Below, piece after piece: positions 18,765-28,664 of a stretch of DNA of 64,000 nt. A program made the position numbers and the translations under genes. Numbering within the stretch: position 1 is the first letter of the stretch; each line of letters starts with the position of its first letter. Below the pieces are notes generated by a model that saw only the letters and a list, made by a program, of their open reading frames with translations, was not told the DNA's origin and did not search any database. The DNA is taken from assembly GCA_020052415.1 (NCBI GenBank), contig JAGVPB010000076.1, positions 18,577-82,576 on the forward strand, in the 5' to 3' direction. The DNA is from Bacteroidales bacterium. Its GTDB lineage: Bacteria; Bacteroidota; Bacteroidia; Bacteroidales; JAADJA01.

Positions 18765-21700
18765 TTATTTTTTGACGATAATTTTTTTCAACACATTGGT
18801 ATTATCCCCCTTTATTTGCAAGTAATAGATGCCATCAGGATAATTTTCCAAATTTATATTAATTGAGTATTCTCCGACTGCTAATCCATCCTTGTTTTCC
18901 CAAACAATTTCATTCATAGTATTGTAAATCCTGAGACTGATTTTTTCCATAGTTTCAGGATTAACTTTAAGTATAAAACTCCCGGAATTCGGGTTCGGGA
19001 AGATAATTATATCAGTATGACTGAAATTTTCACCAATTCCTGTACAGGGATCTACAAGTATCGTTTCCGAAGCTGAATTTTCGCATCCGTTGCCGTCTTC
19101 GTAAGTGTAGGTAATGGTGTGAGTTCCCAAACCGGCAACAGCAGGATCAAACCATCCATTGGTTATTCCTGTTCCTGAATAAACACCGCCCTCCGGGATT
19201 CCGCCTGTAAGCTCAAAAGCAGGCCATGTTAAACATACCATTTCAAAAGGTTCCAATGTAACTACGGGCAGGTATCTCGTAATACTTAAAGTATTGGAAT
19301 AATTTCCGGTTCCGCATTCATTTACTCCGGCAACTTTTAAAGTGACATCACTCAGAAATCCGCTGGCCCAAACAATGGTTGCACTTGCAGTTGTACTGCT
19401 AATTGAACCTGCGGATGAAGGTTCAAGAACCCAATCGTAAACAGTAATACCCGTAAGCCCTGCTGTGGTGTATGTTGTGTTACCCCAGCCGGCGCAAACC
19501 AGCGTTAATCCTGTAGGGTCAGGAGGTGTACCCGGTAATGCATATACCGTGATATAATCCGGCAATGTAATGGTACTTGTTTCAACGCCATCGGTAACAG
19601 TCAGCGATACATCATAAACACCAGCAGTGGAATAAAGAATAACAGGATTTTGAATGGACGATGTTGCAGGAGTCCCTCCTTCAAAAGTCCAGTCCCACGA
19701 AATTGCACTTCCTGACGACTGATCATAAAAATTAACGGATTCACCTTCGCAAATATCGGTATCGCTTGCCATGAAAGCAGCATTAAATATTGCGGGCGGC
19801 AGAACAATAAAGTCAATCCAGGCGCAATCGCTTCCACCTGATACGCTATAATCTTTATCAAACTCCCATTTGAATGTGTGCGAGCCGGCTCCAATTGCAA
19901 ATGCAATACGTGCCCATCCTGCTTCACCCGACCAGGATGATTGCTCGTTATTGTCAATATAAAATCTAAGGTAGTCGTAATTGTTTTCTGAAGATACTTT
20001 ATACCAGAATGAAATACTGTCATTGCTGAACACTTCATAAGTGAGCGACAGCCAGGTACTTTGATTATCACTGATATCTCCCGACTTTATGCAATATGTC
20101 CCTTCATACGAATTTTGGTTCGAAACCGCCCAGTTGGCATTGCCGCCGGTCAGCCATTCATACTGGCTCATATTTCCTGTTTCCCAGTCTTCAACGATCA
20201 AACCGAGTGAAGTGGCAAAAGACTGCTGAAGGCTGTATCCTCCGGAAATCACATCATAGTCAAAAACGACGGCTGTTCCGACAGGAGCTCCTGCAGCGAC
20301 CGTTACATTGAATATGGCTTCTTCCATAGTACCCGCTTCAATATCAATAAAATCAAAAGAAGAATTATTAATAGTAAGGAATCCGCTTGTACTGCTTAAA
20401 TAACCCGAAGCCGCATTTGCAGCAAATGAACCATTATTATAGGTTTGGATGTGGATATCTGCCGTTTCTCCGGGATCAAGGCGTCCGTTGTCGTTACCCC
20501 CGGAATCATCAATTGTCATTATCCCGGCTTCAAGTAATGGCCCATGCCCCTGAACTGTAAAATAAGTCGTCCATGTTTCAATGCCGTCTGTGGCAATCAT
20601 CTCAAAAGATACAACGTGCATATCCGGAATGTCATTGGCAACTTGCCATGCAAAACCATCAGTTACTGTTGAGGTTTCGCCAGCTGCAATGTTGCCATAA
20701 GATTCATTGTTGTCGGTAATTGTAATAAATTCATCTGTTGAGCTTATTGTTATTATAACATTGCTGGCCGTTTCAACTCCGACATTTTCAACAGTGATCG
20801 AAGCCAGGATTATTTCGGAGGTTTCCATAATTCCGTTATTGTTCCCGGTTCCGTCATTAATTGTGACATTGCTTTGAACAATGTAAGCGCCACCGGGCGG
20901 GATTACATCAATAAGACTCTGATAACGGTAATAATTTTGTTTGGTAACGGTAATAAGAACCTGATCGGGCGGAACCTGTCCCGGAATATTGATTGTAACC
21001 GGAGTGCCTGTTGCCGTAGCAGTTCCGATGATTTCACCGTTTACAGTGAGTGCTATAAAAGCGCCATCATTTGCTGTAACATCAAAACTGGTAACACCAG
21101 CGTAAAGTACAGGATTGTGAACAACCGCCAGATTTTGCGGCACCTCGGAAAATACCGTTGTGAAAGCATCGCCATGATGATGGAAAAGATTGTAGGTTAC
21201 TTCTTTATTACTGGTATTGTATGGCCATGAAGACGCCTGTAAAAAATATTTACCGGCTGCGCTTGCAAAAGCAGGCAAAACGCCTCTTGGCACAGGAGTG
21301 GAACCATAAGCAGGCATAAAATCAGTCCACATATTATCATAAGCTCCCCAAACATATACATCGTTCACAAAGGAATAAGAGACTTCAGAAGCAGCATTGA
21401 TTGCAAGAGCTCCTGAATTTTGTCCGTTGTAGGTATAGCGGTGAAATTTTTCAGAAAAAACTTCACTGCTGTAATTATATTTGCCTGTAAGGCAATTTAC
21501 CGACCAGACAAAAGTGAGGTCGGTATTGGTGAGGCTGCTGATACTTGAGCTTGAATATGCCGGTTCGCCCCAGCCCTGTTCATAACCATGATCACGATGC
21601 TGAAGCATAAAGGCTCCATTATTAATTGCAGCATTAACCATCGCTGCTGTTCCTCCGCTCCAGCCACCAAGTGTTGCTGGTGAAGCAGGAATATAACCAA

Positions 21701-23069
21701 GGCCGTTTGGGCCAAAGTAATTGATTACAGTAGAAGTGTTTGTTGCTGTTGACCAGGTTGAGCCAGGAGTGCCGCTATAAATAGCATTTACCCGGATAGG
21801 GTCCTTGTCCTGAACTTCCCTCCAGAATCCTCCGATGACCTCGGTGCATATCTGGAACCAGCGCTCTGTTTGCCAGCCGAGTGCTGTAATCGGGTGTTCA
21901 TAGAAATATTCACTTAATGGAGGGGTCCTTTCATAGTTCAAAAATTTTGTAACCATTACCTGCAGCTGGGCTGCATTTTGAGCCGTCATCCTTGCAAACA
22001 CAATGTCGGGCATATCGTTGTTATTGATATCGGCATAAATATTATCCGAAGCGCAATAACTATCCCAGATTGGTGCTACAATAGTATTCCCTGTTGTGCC
22101 ATAATCCCCTAACAGCAGGCATGCCGCCGGAACGATATCCCAGTTGTTATATGCGTTATTGATGTAGTTTTCAATTGTCGTTACATTATTCCCGCCAATT
22201 TCCGATATGGTTTTTATATCGGTTAAAATCCCCTGCTGCATCCTGAATTTTTTGATCGAATCGGCCCATTGAATGAATTCGGCTCCATTGGGAGTGATGA
22301 TCAGATATTCGCAACCTGTGTCATCAGTTGCCTGAAACGACTTATTGTAATTTATTTTAGGAAGAGACTCGTAGTTAAGCAACATATCCGATAGCATTGG
22401 ATCCCACCAGCGGCTTCTTAAACGGTCATCTCCAAAATAGCCGTTGCCTCCTGTAAAACTGATCTCGATTTTAAGATCCCGGTAAATGATCAGTTGTTGT
22501 GTGACGGGGTTGTAATGAAATGGAGTAATTCCGAGCATCACTACATCAATGCCACGAATATTGTCTGTTTCTGAAAGCTTTACCGGTTCTTCGGGATAGA
22601 ATTTATTTGCGGAATATAAGACCGGATCTTTTGTATATTCAAGCGGACCCGTTTCTGTTTCCCAGGGTATTCGCGGCGCGGGTGCAAGATTAATGTTGTA
22701 CAGTATTTCTGTACGGTACGAAAGTATGTTTACCGTTGCTGTTGCCCCCTGAGGGATCGTAATATATCTGCCCGAACCCGGAAGATTAGGCGCTCCTTCA
22801 TCATTTGGAAGGAAATGACCCGGTAGTTCAAGGATTTTCATTGACTCCCCTTTTACATCCATTTCAGAAAGTGAAAAATCGGTTAGGGAATAATTCACGA
22901 TCACTTTATTTACATTTTGATCTTCAAGGGTAAATCCTGATTGGCTCCAGCTATCTGAATAAGAGTAAGACTGGGCAAAGGAAACCTGGAAATTAATGAA
23001 AATCAACCCGGCTAAAAACAGCAAAGGCCTGAGATTCTTTTTGATTTGAGAATGCGCAAATTTTTTCAT
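18765..23069 (-). CDS. Gingipain-like C25 cysteine peptidase (Kgp/RgpA-like architecture), T9SS secreted
   Basis: 1434 residues: signal peptide (1-33), Propeptide_C25-like region with VKGESMKILELPG (about 40-230), peptidase C25 domain (about 250-640), Ig-like domain (about 645-710), two CARDB-like modules containing NNGIMETSE and NNGRLDPGE (about 715-955), a jelly-roll beginning VEDWETGNMSQYEW, a PKD domain, an Ig-like domain and a T9SS sorting domain starting IIIFPNPNSGSFIL. The catalytic dyad is His494 (HRDHG) and Cys526 (WSVNCLTG). It is divergent from the other C25 peptidase in the catalytic part but shares its C-terminal layout. A surface or secreted protease is well supported. Confidence 0.9.
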   Translation of the reverse strand: MKKFAHSQIKKNLRPLLFLAGLIFINFQVSFAQSYSYSDSWSQSGFTLEDQNVNKVIVNYSLTDFSLSEMDVKGESMKILELPGHFLPNDEGAPNLPGSGRYITIPQGATATVNILSYRTEILYNINLAPAPRIPWETETGPLEYTKDPVLYSANKFYPEEPVKLSETDNIRGIDVVMLGITPFHYNPVTQQLIIYRDLKIEISFTGGNGYFGDDRLRSRWWDPMLSDMLLNYESLPKINYNKSFQATDDTGCEYLIITPNGAEFIQWADSIKKFRMQQGILTDIKTISEIGGNNVTTIENYINNAYNNWDIVPAACLLLGDYGTTGNTIVAPIWDSYCASDNIYADINNNDMPDIVFARMTAQNAAQLQVMVTKFLNYERTPPLSEYFYEHPITALGWQTERWFQICTEVIGGFWREVQDKDPIRVNAIYSGTPGSTWSTATNTSTVINYFGPNGLGYIPASPATLGGWSGGTAAMVNAAINNGAFMLQHRDHGYEQGWGEPAYSSSSISSLTNTDLTFVWSVNCLTGKYNYSSEVFSEKFHRYTYNGQNSGALAINAASEVSYSFVNDVYVWGAYDNMWTDFMPAYGSTPVPRGVLPAFASAAGKYFLQASSWPYNTSNKEVTYNLFHHHGDAFTTVFSEVPQNLAVVHNPVLYAGVTSFDVTANDGAFIALTVNGEIIGTATATGTPVTINIPGQVPPDQVLITVTKQNYYRYQSLIDVIPPGGAYIVQSNVTINDGTGNNNGIMETSEIILASITVENVGVETASNVIITISSTDEFITITDNNESYGNIAAGETSTVTDGFAWQVANDIPDMHVVSFEMIATDGIETWTTYFTVQGHGPLLEAGIMTIDDSGGNDNGRLDPGETADIHIQTYNNGSFAANAASGYLSSTSGFLTINNSSFDFIDIEAGTMEEAIFNVTVAAGAPVGTAVVFDYDVISGGYSLQQSFATSLGLIVEDWETGNMSQYEWLTGGNANWAVSNQNSYEGTYCIKSGDISDNQSTWLSLTYEVFSNDSISFWYKVSSENNYDYLRFYIDNNEQSSWSGEAGWARIAFAIGAGSHTFKWEFDKDYSVSGGSDCAWIDFIVLPPAIFNAAFMASDTDICEGESVNFYDQSSGSAISWDWTFEGGTPATSSIQNPVILYSTAGVYDVSLTVTDGVETSTITLPDYITVYALPGTPPDPTGLTLVCAGWGNTTYTTAGLTGITVYDWVLEPSSAGSISSTTASATIVWASGFLSDVTLKVAGVNECGTGNYSNTLSITRYLPVVTLEPFEMVCLTWPAFELTGGIPEGGVYSGTGITNGWFDPAVAGLGTHTITYTYEDGNGCENSASETILVDPCTGIGENFSHTDIIIFPNPNSGSFILKVNPETMEKISLRIYNTMNEIVWENKDGLAVGEYSININLENYPDGIYYLQIKGDNTNVLKKIIVKK

Positions 23070-23116
23070 TTGTATTTGATTAATTGAACCTGAATTTTAT
23101 GTTACATATCACGCGG

Positions 23117-23144
23117 CAAATATATTAAAACTTGCATTCGGCAA
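23117..23144 (-). promoter_or_regulatory. Bacteroidota-type promoter for the 1434-residue peptidase gene
   Basis: On the minus strand TATATTTG (23117-23124) matches the -7 consensus TAnnTTTG, and a TTG (23142-23144) lies 17 bp upstream as a possible -33 element. The predicted start would leave a leader of about 45 nt. The spacing is slightly shorter than usual. Confidence 0.45.
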
Positions 23145-23234
23145 GGAAATATTAAATACGCTTTTAATATTAAAAAGATTCGTTTTATGTGTGATAAAAT
23201 CTGCCGGTGAATAAATATCCATATTAATGTAATA

Positions 23235-23280
23235 ATGAAAATCAGGCTGCACTTTTTTGCAGTGCCGACCTGATTTTCAT
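23235..23280 (-). terminator. Strong hairpin downstream of the BNR/GEVED protein gene
   Basis: ATGAAAATCAGG (23235-23246) pairs perfectly over 12 bp with CCTGATTTTCAT (23269-23280), with a nested 5-bp stem CTGCA/TGCAG inside. It begins 37 bp after the stop of the minus-strand gene at 23317. It probably acts as a terminator or 3'-end stabiliser. Confidence 0.7.
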
Positions 23281-23316
23281 TGTTCTTCATTCTCTGTCGC
23301 GAATGAAATATTTCAC

Positions 23317-26300
23317 CTATTTCCTGATAATAATTTTTTCGATATAGCTTGTTTTGTCGGAAAAGAGATTGATCAGATACAATCCTTCAGGATTACCCGA
23401 AAGATCAATTATGCCGGTAAAGGAATTCACCGTTGAAATGTTTTCTTTCTCAAATACTACTTTTCCCAGATTGTTTAAAATCTTCAGGTCTAAAGTTTCT
23501 GCATTATCCGACCGCAGTTTAAGGGTAAATGTGCCATTACTCGGATTCGGATAGATTTCCAACTGGAGTCCGTTAACGATCTTATTTATACCCAGCCACT
23601 GTTTAACATAAATTGCGTCTGTTGCAGAGTTTTCACAACCATTGCCGTCAATGTAAGTGTAAGTGATTGTTTGTTCTCCGATACCTGCTGTTGAAGGATT
23701 GAAATAATAATTTCCGCCTGTTTCGGTTACTCCATTACCGGAATAGATTCCACCTTCGGGCTGTCCGGCAGTAAGTTCAAATTCAGGTGTGTTTGTATAA
23801 ACCGTATCGATTGACGACACAAATGTTACTTCAGGCAAAGCATAGATAGTAACGGTAAGAGTTTCTGAAATCGCACCGTCACCGCAGTCGTTTATACCCA
23901 TAACGCTGATAAAAGCCTGACCGGTAAATTCTGCATTCCAGTCAACAATTCCAACGCTACCTCCTCCGGAAATCATACCGGCGGCTTCGGGTGTCAGAGT
24001 CCAGATGTATGATAATGCGAACTCTGCTCCGTCACTTGTATAAGTAGTATTATCCGGGTTCAGGCAAAATGCCGTTTCTCCTGCAGGGGTCGCGGCGGTT
24101 CCAGGCAAAGGAGCTATAATGACTTCCGCGCTGTCGCTTACAGTAAAGATTCCATCATTTACCTCAACAATATATAAGGTATTTTCATCAGGAGTTACAA
24201 AAGGCTCTTGCTCTGTGGAAGTAAATCCGGCCGGAACAGAAGTCCATGAATAGGTAAAAATTCCCGAACCTCCTGTGGCATCTGCAAAAAGCTGGGTTGA
24301 TTCACCTGCACAAAGCTCGGCAGGATCAGCCCAGGCTGTTACAACCGGTATATCCTCACCAACTGCAAGGGTAACCGGAACAGTAACCATAGCCACATCA
24401 GGATCATTTGAACCGATATTGATATCGGCGGTATATATTCCTGCCACAAGGTCACCAGCATCCAGTGTTACATTGATTTCAGCAGAATCTCCTGCAGCAA
24501 TGGTTCCACCAAAGTTATCTATATTCAGCCAGCCAAGCACATAAACCGAATAATCTTCTACCTCACCATAAGTTGTTGTTCCGCAAGGATCACCGCAATC
24601 TTCACCTTCCCATTTAATCCTGACCCTCAAGCGGGTTTCTCCGGGTACTGCTGAAGCGGGTACGGTAAAACTATAAGTTCCCTGTCCACTGTTGCTTACT
24701 TCGCAAACCACGTTTTCGTCAGCATCTTCAAAATCCTCGTCCTGATTCCAGTCAACCCATACTCCAAGGTCATCGGCAGTATAAACTACACCGTTGGTTA
24801 CGGTAATGGAATAAGTTTCTCCGGGATTAACGATCGTTGAAAGATCAGTATAATCAGCATATCCGTCACAACTTGAGGGATTGTTAATATCACCGAAAGT
24901 GACATTACTAATATATTCGTCGCAACCACCACTTGCTGCGCAATAATTTTTACTGCCTTTTTTACTTGTGATCAAAGGAGTAACAGTATATTCCAGGTCG
25001 AGTTCTCCAATATTTTTTACCATGATGGTTTTAATAGTTGACTCTCCTATTAAAAGGTTAGCCTGTATTTCGGAAGGAGATACAAAAATATGAGGATTAC
25101 CCCACTGGATTAAACTTGTTGCCGGAACCGATTCGCCTTCATCGTGAACGGCAGTTACACCATAAGAGTAAATTCCGTAATCCGGCAGGTTATCCGAATA
25201 AGTCAGTTCTGTCGTTGTCCCGAGAAGATTCCCATCACGGTAAACATTGAAATATAAAAATGGTTTGGACCCGGCAAATAACCAGTTTAGTGTTGTTGCC
25301 CCTGTTCCTTCATCCAGCAGAATGGATAAATCCGTAGGTTTTGGAAGGTTATTGGTAACATAGGGAGAAGTATAGGTCATAAAGAGGCCATTCCTTGTAT
25401 CTGTCCAAACCGGATAAACCTGGCTTCCACGTGCTGTGATCGAAAGATAGTCGCCCATATAGCTGTCGGCTAATCCGGGAATGGGCGATGGTGTAAAAGC
25501 TACATCGCTTACTTTAAAGTCTTCCCAGGTATCGCCGGCGTCCATTGAATTGGCACACCAAACTTCGCACTGGGAACCGCCAACATTACGGTCATCGTAA
25601 AAAATCACACTCAGGATTCCGGTTTCAGGGTCGCATGCGATCCAGGGGAAATAATGTTTTTTACCCGCACCCGGAGCGTCCTGGTTTACCTTTATTGGCG
25701 CTGACCATGTTGCGCCTTCATCGGTTGACCTGATCATATAAACATCCGCACTTGAACCACTGTTTACACCGGGAACACCAATATTGGTCCATATCACATA
25801 AATGTTCCCGCTAAAGGAACCGCTGCTGATATCCACAGCCATTGAAGGGAATGAGTTTACCCTCATATTTTTACCAACGCCACTGTTTCTGATCCCTCTT
25901 GTATTGTTGATGATTTTTGTTGCAGGTGCAAAGTTGCTTCCTCCATTCACTGACTTAGCAAAGCCAATAGCCTTTTCGTCCTGGGGCCAGCTATCATAAA
26001 CTGACCAGATTGCATAAACTTCCCCATTGGGACCGGTTTGTAAATTCACACCCTGGTTGTGGCTCCCTGCATTTACTGCTGAACTTAGGTTAATCAATGT
26101 TCCCCATGTAGTTCCTCCATTTGAAGAAACTTTCAAAACGATCTCGCTGTCATTTGAACCCCCAAAGTCCGTCCACGCATCATAAAGATTACCTTCATAA
26201 GGGCTTGCGGGACTGTTATCAATCCAAAGGTGGTTTTTATCTGCAACACTGCCGGGATTCGGAGCGACGGTTACATTTGTCCAATTGGTTCCGTTGTCAG

Positions 26301-26868
26301 AATAGGCAACTCCCTGTCCGTAACTGTTGCTGATATATCCAACATACTGCCTGCCCGTCAGACTGATGGCTGTTGTCGGATCGCCTGAATTGGTGCCGCC
26401 GGCGCCCTGAGCCGAACCGCCCCATGTAAGCCCTGCATCATCCGATTGAAAGTAATTTGCTCCGTACAAAGTTCCTATCGAGCCTCCGTTCCACGAAGTA
26501 GAATTGTTGGAGTTAAGTATATAATCTTTGTCATTCGGATTGATAAATGAAGAGTTTTCCGACTCTGTAACATTGGTAGCAGAAGTCAAAGGCACATCGG
26601 GAGAGTCTTCTTTCCCGCCATTAACGCTTTTGGCAATGATTGTACTTCCGGTATAAATCGCTTCAGGGATCGGGATCGTGGGAGTTACCGGAACGAGACC
26701 CTGTTCGGCCAATTTTTTCCAGTAACCCATGTTGTCAATCCTCGTATCCACCAAATCATTCTGGTTATCCAATGGCTTGGATGGAAAGATCTGTTTCTGG
26801 GCATAAGTCAGGCCTGAAAACAGGGAAAAGATTAAGACTAAGACAAATAGAAAGTTTACTTTTTTCAT
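23317..26868 (-). CDS. Sialidase-like BNR-repeat protein with GEVED domain, T9SS secreted
   Basis: About 1183 residues from MKKVNFLFVLVLIF (Met3 of the longest reading, giving a cleaner signal peptide). Residues 120-510 form a beta-propeller with repeated Asp-box-like motifs: SDDAGLTWGG, SDNGTNWTNV, SSNGGTTWGT, SVNGGSNFAP, STDEGATWSA, SMDAGDTWED. An FN3-like domain follows, then a GEVED domain (about 640-800, ending GEVEDYSVYV), beta-sandwich modules, and a T9SS sorting domain starting LEIYPNPSNGTFTL. The propeller suggests sialidase or other carbohydrate or matrix binding, but I could not confirm the catalytic Arg triad, so enzyme activity is open. Confidence 0.82.
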   Translation of the reverse strand: MKKVNFLFVLVLIFSLFSGLTYAQKQIFPSKPLDNQNDLVDTRIDNMGYWKKLAEQGLVPVTPTIPIPEAIYTGSTIIAKSVNGGKEDSPDVPLTSATNVTESENSSFINPNDKDYILNSNNSTSWNGGSIGTLYGANYFQSDDAGLTWGGSAQGAGGTNSGDPTTAISLTGRQYVGYISNSYGQGVAYSDNGTNWTNVTVAPNPGSVADKNHLWIDNSPASPYEGNLYDAWTDFGGSNDSEIVLKVSSNGGTTWGTLINLSSAVNAGSHNQGVNLQTGPNGEVYAIWSVYDSWPQDEKAIGFAKSVNGGSNFAPATKIINNTRGIRNSGVGKNMRVNSFPSMAVDISSGSFSGNIYVIWTNIGVPGVNSGSSADVYMIRSTDEGATWSAPIKVNQDAPGAGKKHYFPWIACDPETGILSVIFYDDRNVGGSQCEVWCANSMDAGDTWEDFKVSDVAFTPSPIPGLADSYMGDYLSITARGSQVYPVWTDTRNGLFMTYTSPYVTNNLPKPTDLSILLDEGTGATTLNWLFAGSKPFLYFNVYRDGNLLGTTTELTYSDNLPDYGIYSYGVTAVHDEGESVPATSLIQWGNPHIFVSPSEIQANLLIGESTIKTIMVKNIGELDLEYTVTPLITSKKGSKNYCAASGGCDEYISNVTFGDINNPSSCDGYADYTDLSTIVNPGETYSITVTNGVVYTADDLGVWVDWNQDEDFEDADENVVCEVSNSGQGTYSFTVPASAVPGETRLRVRIKWEGEDCGDPCGTTTYGEVEDYSVYVLGWLNIDNFGGTIAAGDSAEINVTLDAGDLVAGIYTADINIGSNDPDVAMVTVPVTLAVGEDIPVVTAWADPAELCAGESTQLFADATGGSGIFTYSWTSVPAGFTSTEQEPFVTPDENTLYIVEVNDGIFTVSDSAEVIIAPLPGTAATPAGETAFCLNPDNTTYTSDGAEFALSYIWTLTPEAAGMISGGGSVGIVDWNAEFTGQAFISVMGINDCGDGAISETLTVTIYALPEVTFVSSIDTVYTNTPEFELTAGQPEGGIYSGNGVTETGGNYYFNPSTAGIGEQTITYTYIDGNGCENSATDAIYVKQWLGINKIVNGLQLEIYPNPSNGTFTLKLRSDNAETLDLKILNNLGKVVFEKENISTVNSFTGIIDLSGNPEGLYLINLFSDKTSYIEKIIIRK

Positions 26869-26874
26869 GATCAT

Positions 26875-27461
26875 TTTTTTATGTTATACTTTGAAGAATA
26901 AAAATTAGCTCTTAAATAGTTCTACCTGATTATTTCTTAGCAATACCGGAATAAAATAATGTAGCTTAATATTTACCCTAATGACACCCGAAAATATTTT
27001 AAAGTTGCACCATTAGAGTACTAAAAATCAGGAGCGCGGCAAAGTTATATTAAATGTTTCTAAATAACCCCTTGTGGTCAATCTTTTTTTGGCAGAAGGA
27101 AGATTAGTGGGATTTTTGCATGTAAGAACCTTTTGATAACCACATATTCTAAATTAAATAATAAGGTGAGTGTCTTGCATGTTCAATCTTGTACTGAGGT
27201 TTGAATTAATAAAAATATTCCAGTTGATTTTATCCCAAAGGTAATGTTGAAATTGAGTATTGAAAAAGCTTGTCCATTTTGAAATATTAAGTTTACAAAA
27301 TTTATTAATTAATGTTAATTGGAGTTTGCAATAACAAATCCTTTAATACGAATATTATAAAGGTAATTATTTTCAATATTTTTGTCCAACTTCACGAAGA
27401 TCAAAATGAATCTGGTTTCATTTGATTTTTCAATAAATAAAGCATATCGAAGGAATATATT
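26875..27461. other. Divergent intergenic region between the secreted-protein block and the aryl-polyene cluster
   Basis: 587 bp, AT-rich, no convincing gene. On the minus strand TAACTTTG (27040-27047), preceded by a typical GCCGC context downstream of it, matches TAnnTTTG and could drive the BNR protein gene with a leader of about 170 nt. On the plus strand TATTTTTG (27377-27384) could be a -7 element for the glycosyltransferase gene, but no good -33 partner is seen for either. Confidence 0.4.
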
Positions 27462-28658
27462 TTGGAAAACACGGGTTCAACCATATTTAATGATCGGAAG
27501 GTATGCATCATCATACCTACCTTCAATAATGGCGGCACTTTGGAGAAATTAATTCTGGATGTGCTTAAATTTACCAATCAAATCATTGTCGTTAATGACG
27601 GCTCCACGGATGGTACCTCCGGTATTCTTTTAAATTTCCCACAACTTCAAATCATTTCTTATAAAAAGAACAGGGGTAAAGGATATGCACTGAAAAGAGG
27701 ATTTGTGCTTGCAAAGGAGATTGGATATGAATATGTCATCACCATTGATTCCGACGGGCAACATTCAGCGGATGACCTCCCGGCTTTTGCTGAGAAACTG
27801 AAAACAGAACCCGAAGCCATCATCATCGGCAGACGGAACATGGAAAAAGAGGGAGTTCCAGGTAAAAGCAGCTTCGGAATGAAGTTTTCGAATTTCTGGT
27901 TTTGGGTTGAAACGGGTATTCGTCACCCCGATACGCAATCCGGTTTCAGACTGTATCCTTTGAAGTTTATCAATCCTGAAAAATTCCTGACAAGAAGATT
28001 TGAGTTTGAAATTGAGATCATCGTAAAATTGGCCTGGAAAGGAGTTAAGATCACATCCGTACCGGTGGATGTTCATTATCAAAAAAAGGAAGAACGGATT
28101 TCTCATTTCAGGCCCTTTGTTGATTTTACCAGGATCAGCATTTTGAATACCTGCCTGGTCTTTTGGGCATTTCTCTGGATCAAGCCCCGCGATATGACCA
28201 GGAAGATATTAAGCAAACCACTGAAACAGCATTTCCGGGAGCAGATTTCCAATCCAAAATTCTCGAATATGAATCTTGCGTTGTCAATAGCATTTGGGAT
28301 TTTTATGGGGATCGTTCCGATTTGGGGTTACCAACTTGTGACAGCTATCTTTTTAGCTTATGTGCTTAAACTAAACAAAGTGCTCGTGGCTATAAGCGCT
28401 AATATCAGCATTCCTCCGATGATTCCGGTGATTTTATTCCTGTCGCTAAAATCCGGTGAATTCATTACCCAAAGCGATCTCAACCTGAGTTACAGCACAC
28501 ACATTTCATTTAGCCTCATAAAATCACTCCTTTATGTTTATCTTATTGGAAGTGTGATATTCGCAGCATTTTCTTTTTTCATTTCCGGTATGATCGCATA
28601 TTTTATTCTGGCTCTTACAAGGAAAGAAATAACACCTGAAAAATTACAAAATAAATAA
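27462..28658 (+). CDS. GT2 glycosyltransferase fused to a DUF2062 membrane domain
   Basis: 398 residues. The N-terminal 235 residues are a dolichol-phosphate-mannose-synthase-like GT2 domain: CIIIPTFNNGGTLEKL, VVNDGSTDGT and the metal site DSDGQ (D96, D98). The C-terminal 130 residues (from about SNMNLALSIAFGIFMGIVPIWGYQ) are a DUF2062 domain with three to four membrane segments. The start is TTG at 27462, supported by GAAGGA at 27449-27454 (7-nt spacing) and the absence of an ATG before the catalytic core. It is 6 bp upstream of the MMPL fusion, so the two are cotranscribed. GT2-DUF2062 proteins are common first genes of Bacteroidota aryl-polyene clusters and may add a sugar to the lipid or polyene. 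Confidence 0.85.
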   Translation: MENTGSTIFNDRKVCIIIPTFNNGGTLEKLILDVLKFTNQIIVVNDGSTDGTSGILLNFPQLQIISYKKNRGKGYALKRGFVLAKEIGYEYVITIDSDGQHSADDLPAFAEKLKTEPEAIIIGRRNMEKEGVPGKSSFGMKFSNFWFWVETGIRHPDTQSGFRLYPLKFINPEKFLTRRFEFEIEIIVKLAWKGVKITSVPVDVHYQKKEERISHFRPFVDFTRISILNTCLVFWAFLWIKPRDMTRKILSKPLKQHFREQISNPKFSNMNLALSIAFGIFMGIVPIWGYQLVTAIFLAYVLKLNKVLVAISANISIPPMIPVILFLSLKSGEFITQSDLNLSYSTHISFSLIKSLLYVYLIGSVIFAAFSFFISGMIAYFILALTRKEITPEKLQNK

Positions 28659-28664
28659 GCAGGG

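Noticed and set aside
23317..26868. Confirmed exo-alpha-sialidase
   Set aside because: Asp-box-like repeats are clear, but the catalytic Arg triad and Tyr/Glu pair could not be identified by eye, so only sialidase-like is claimed.
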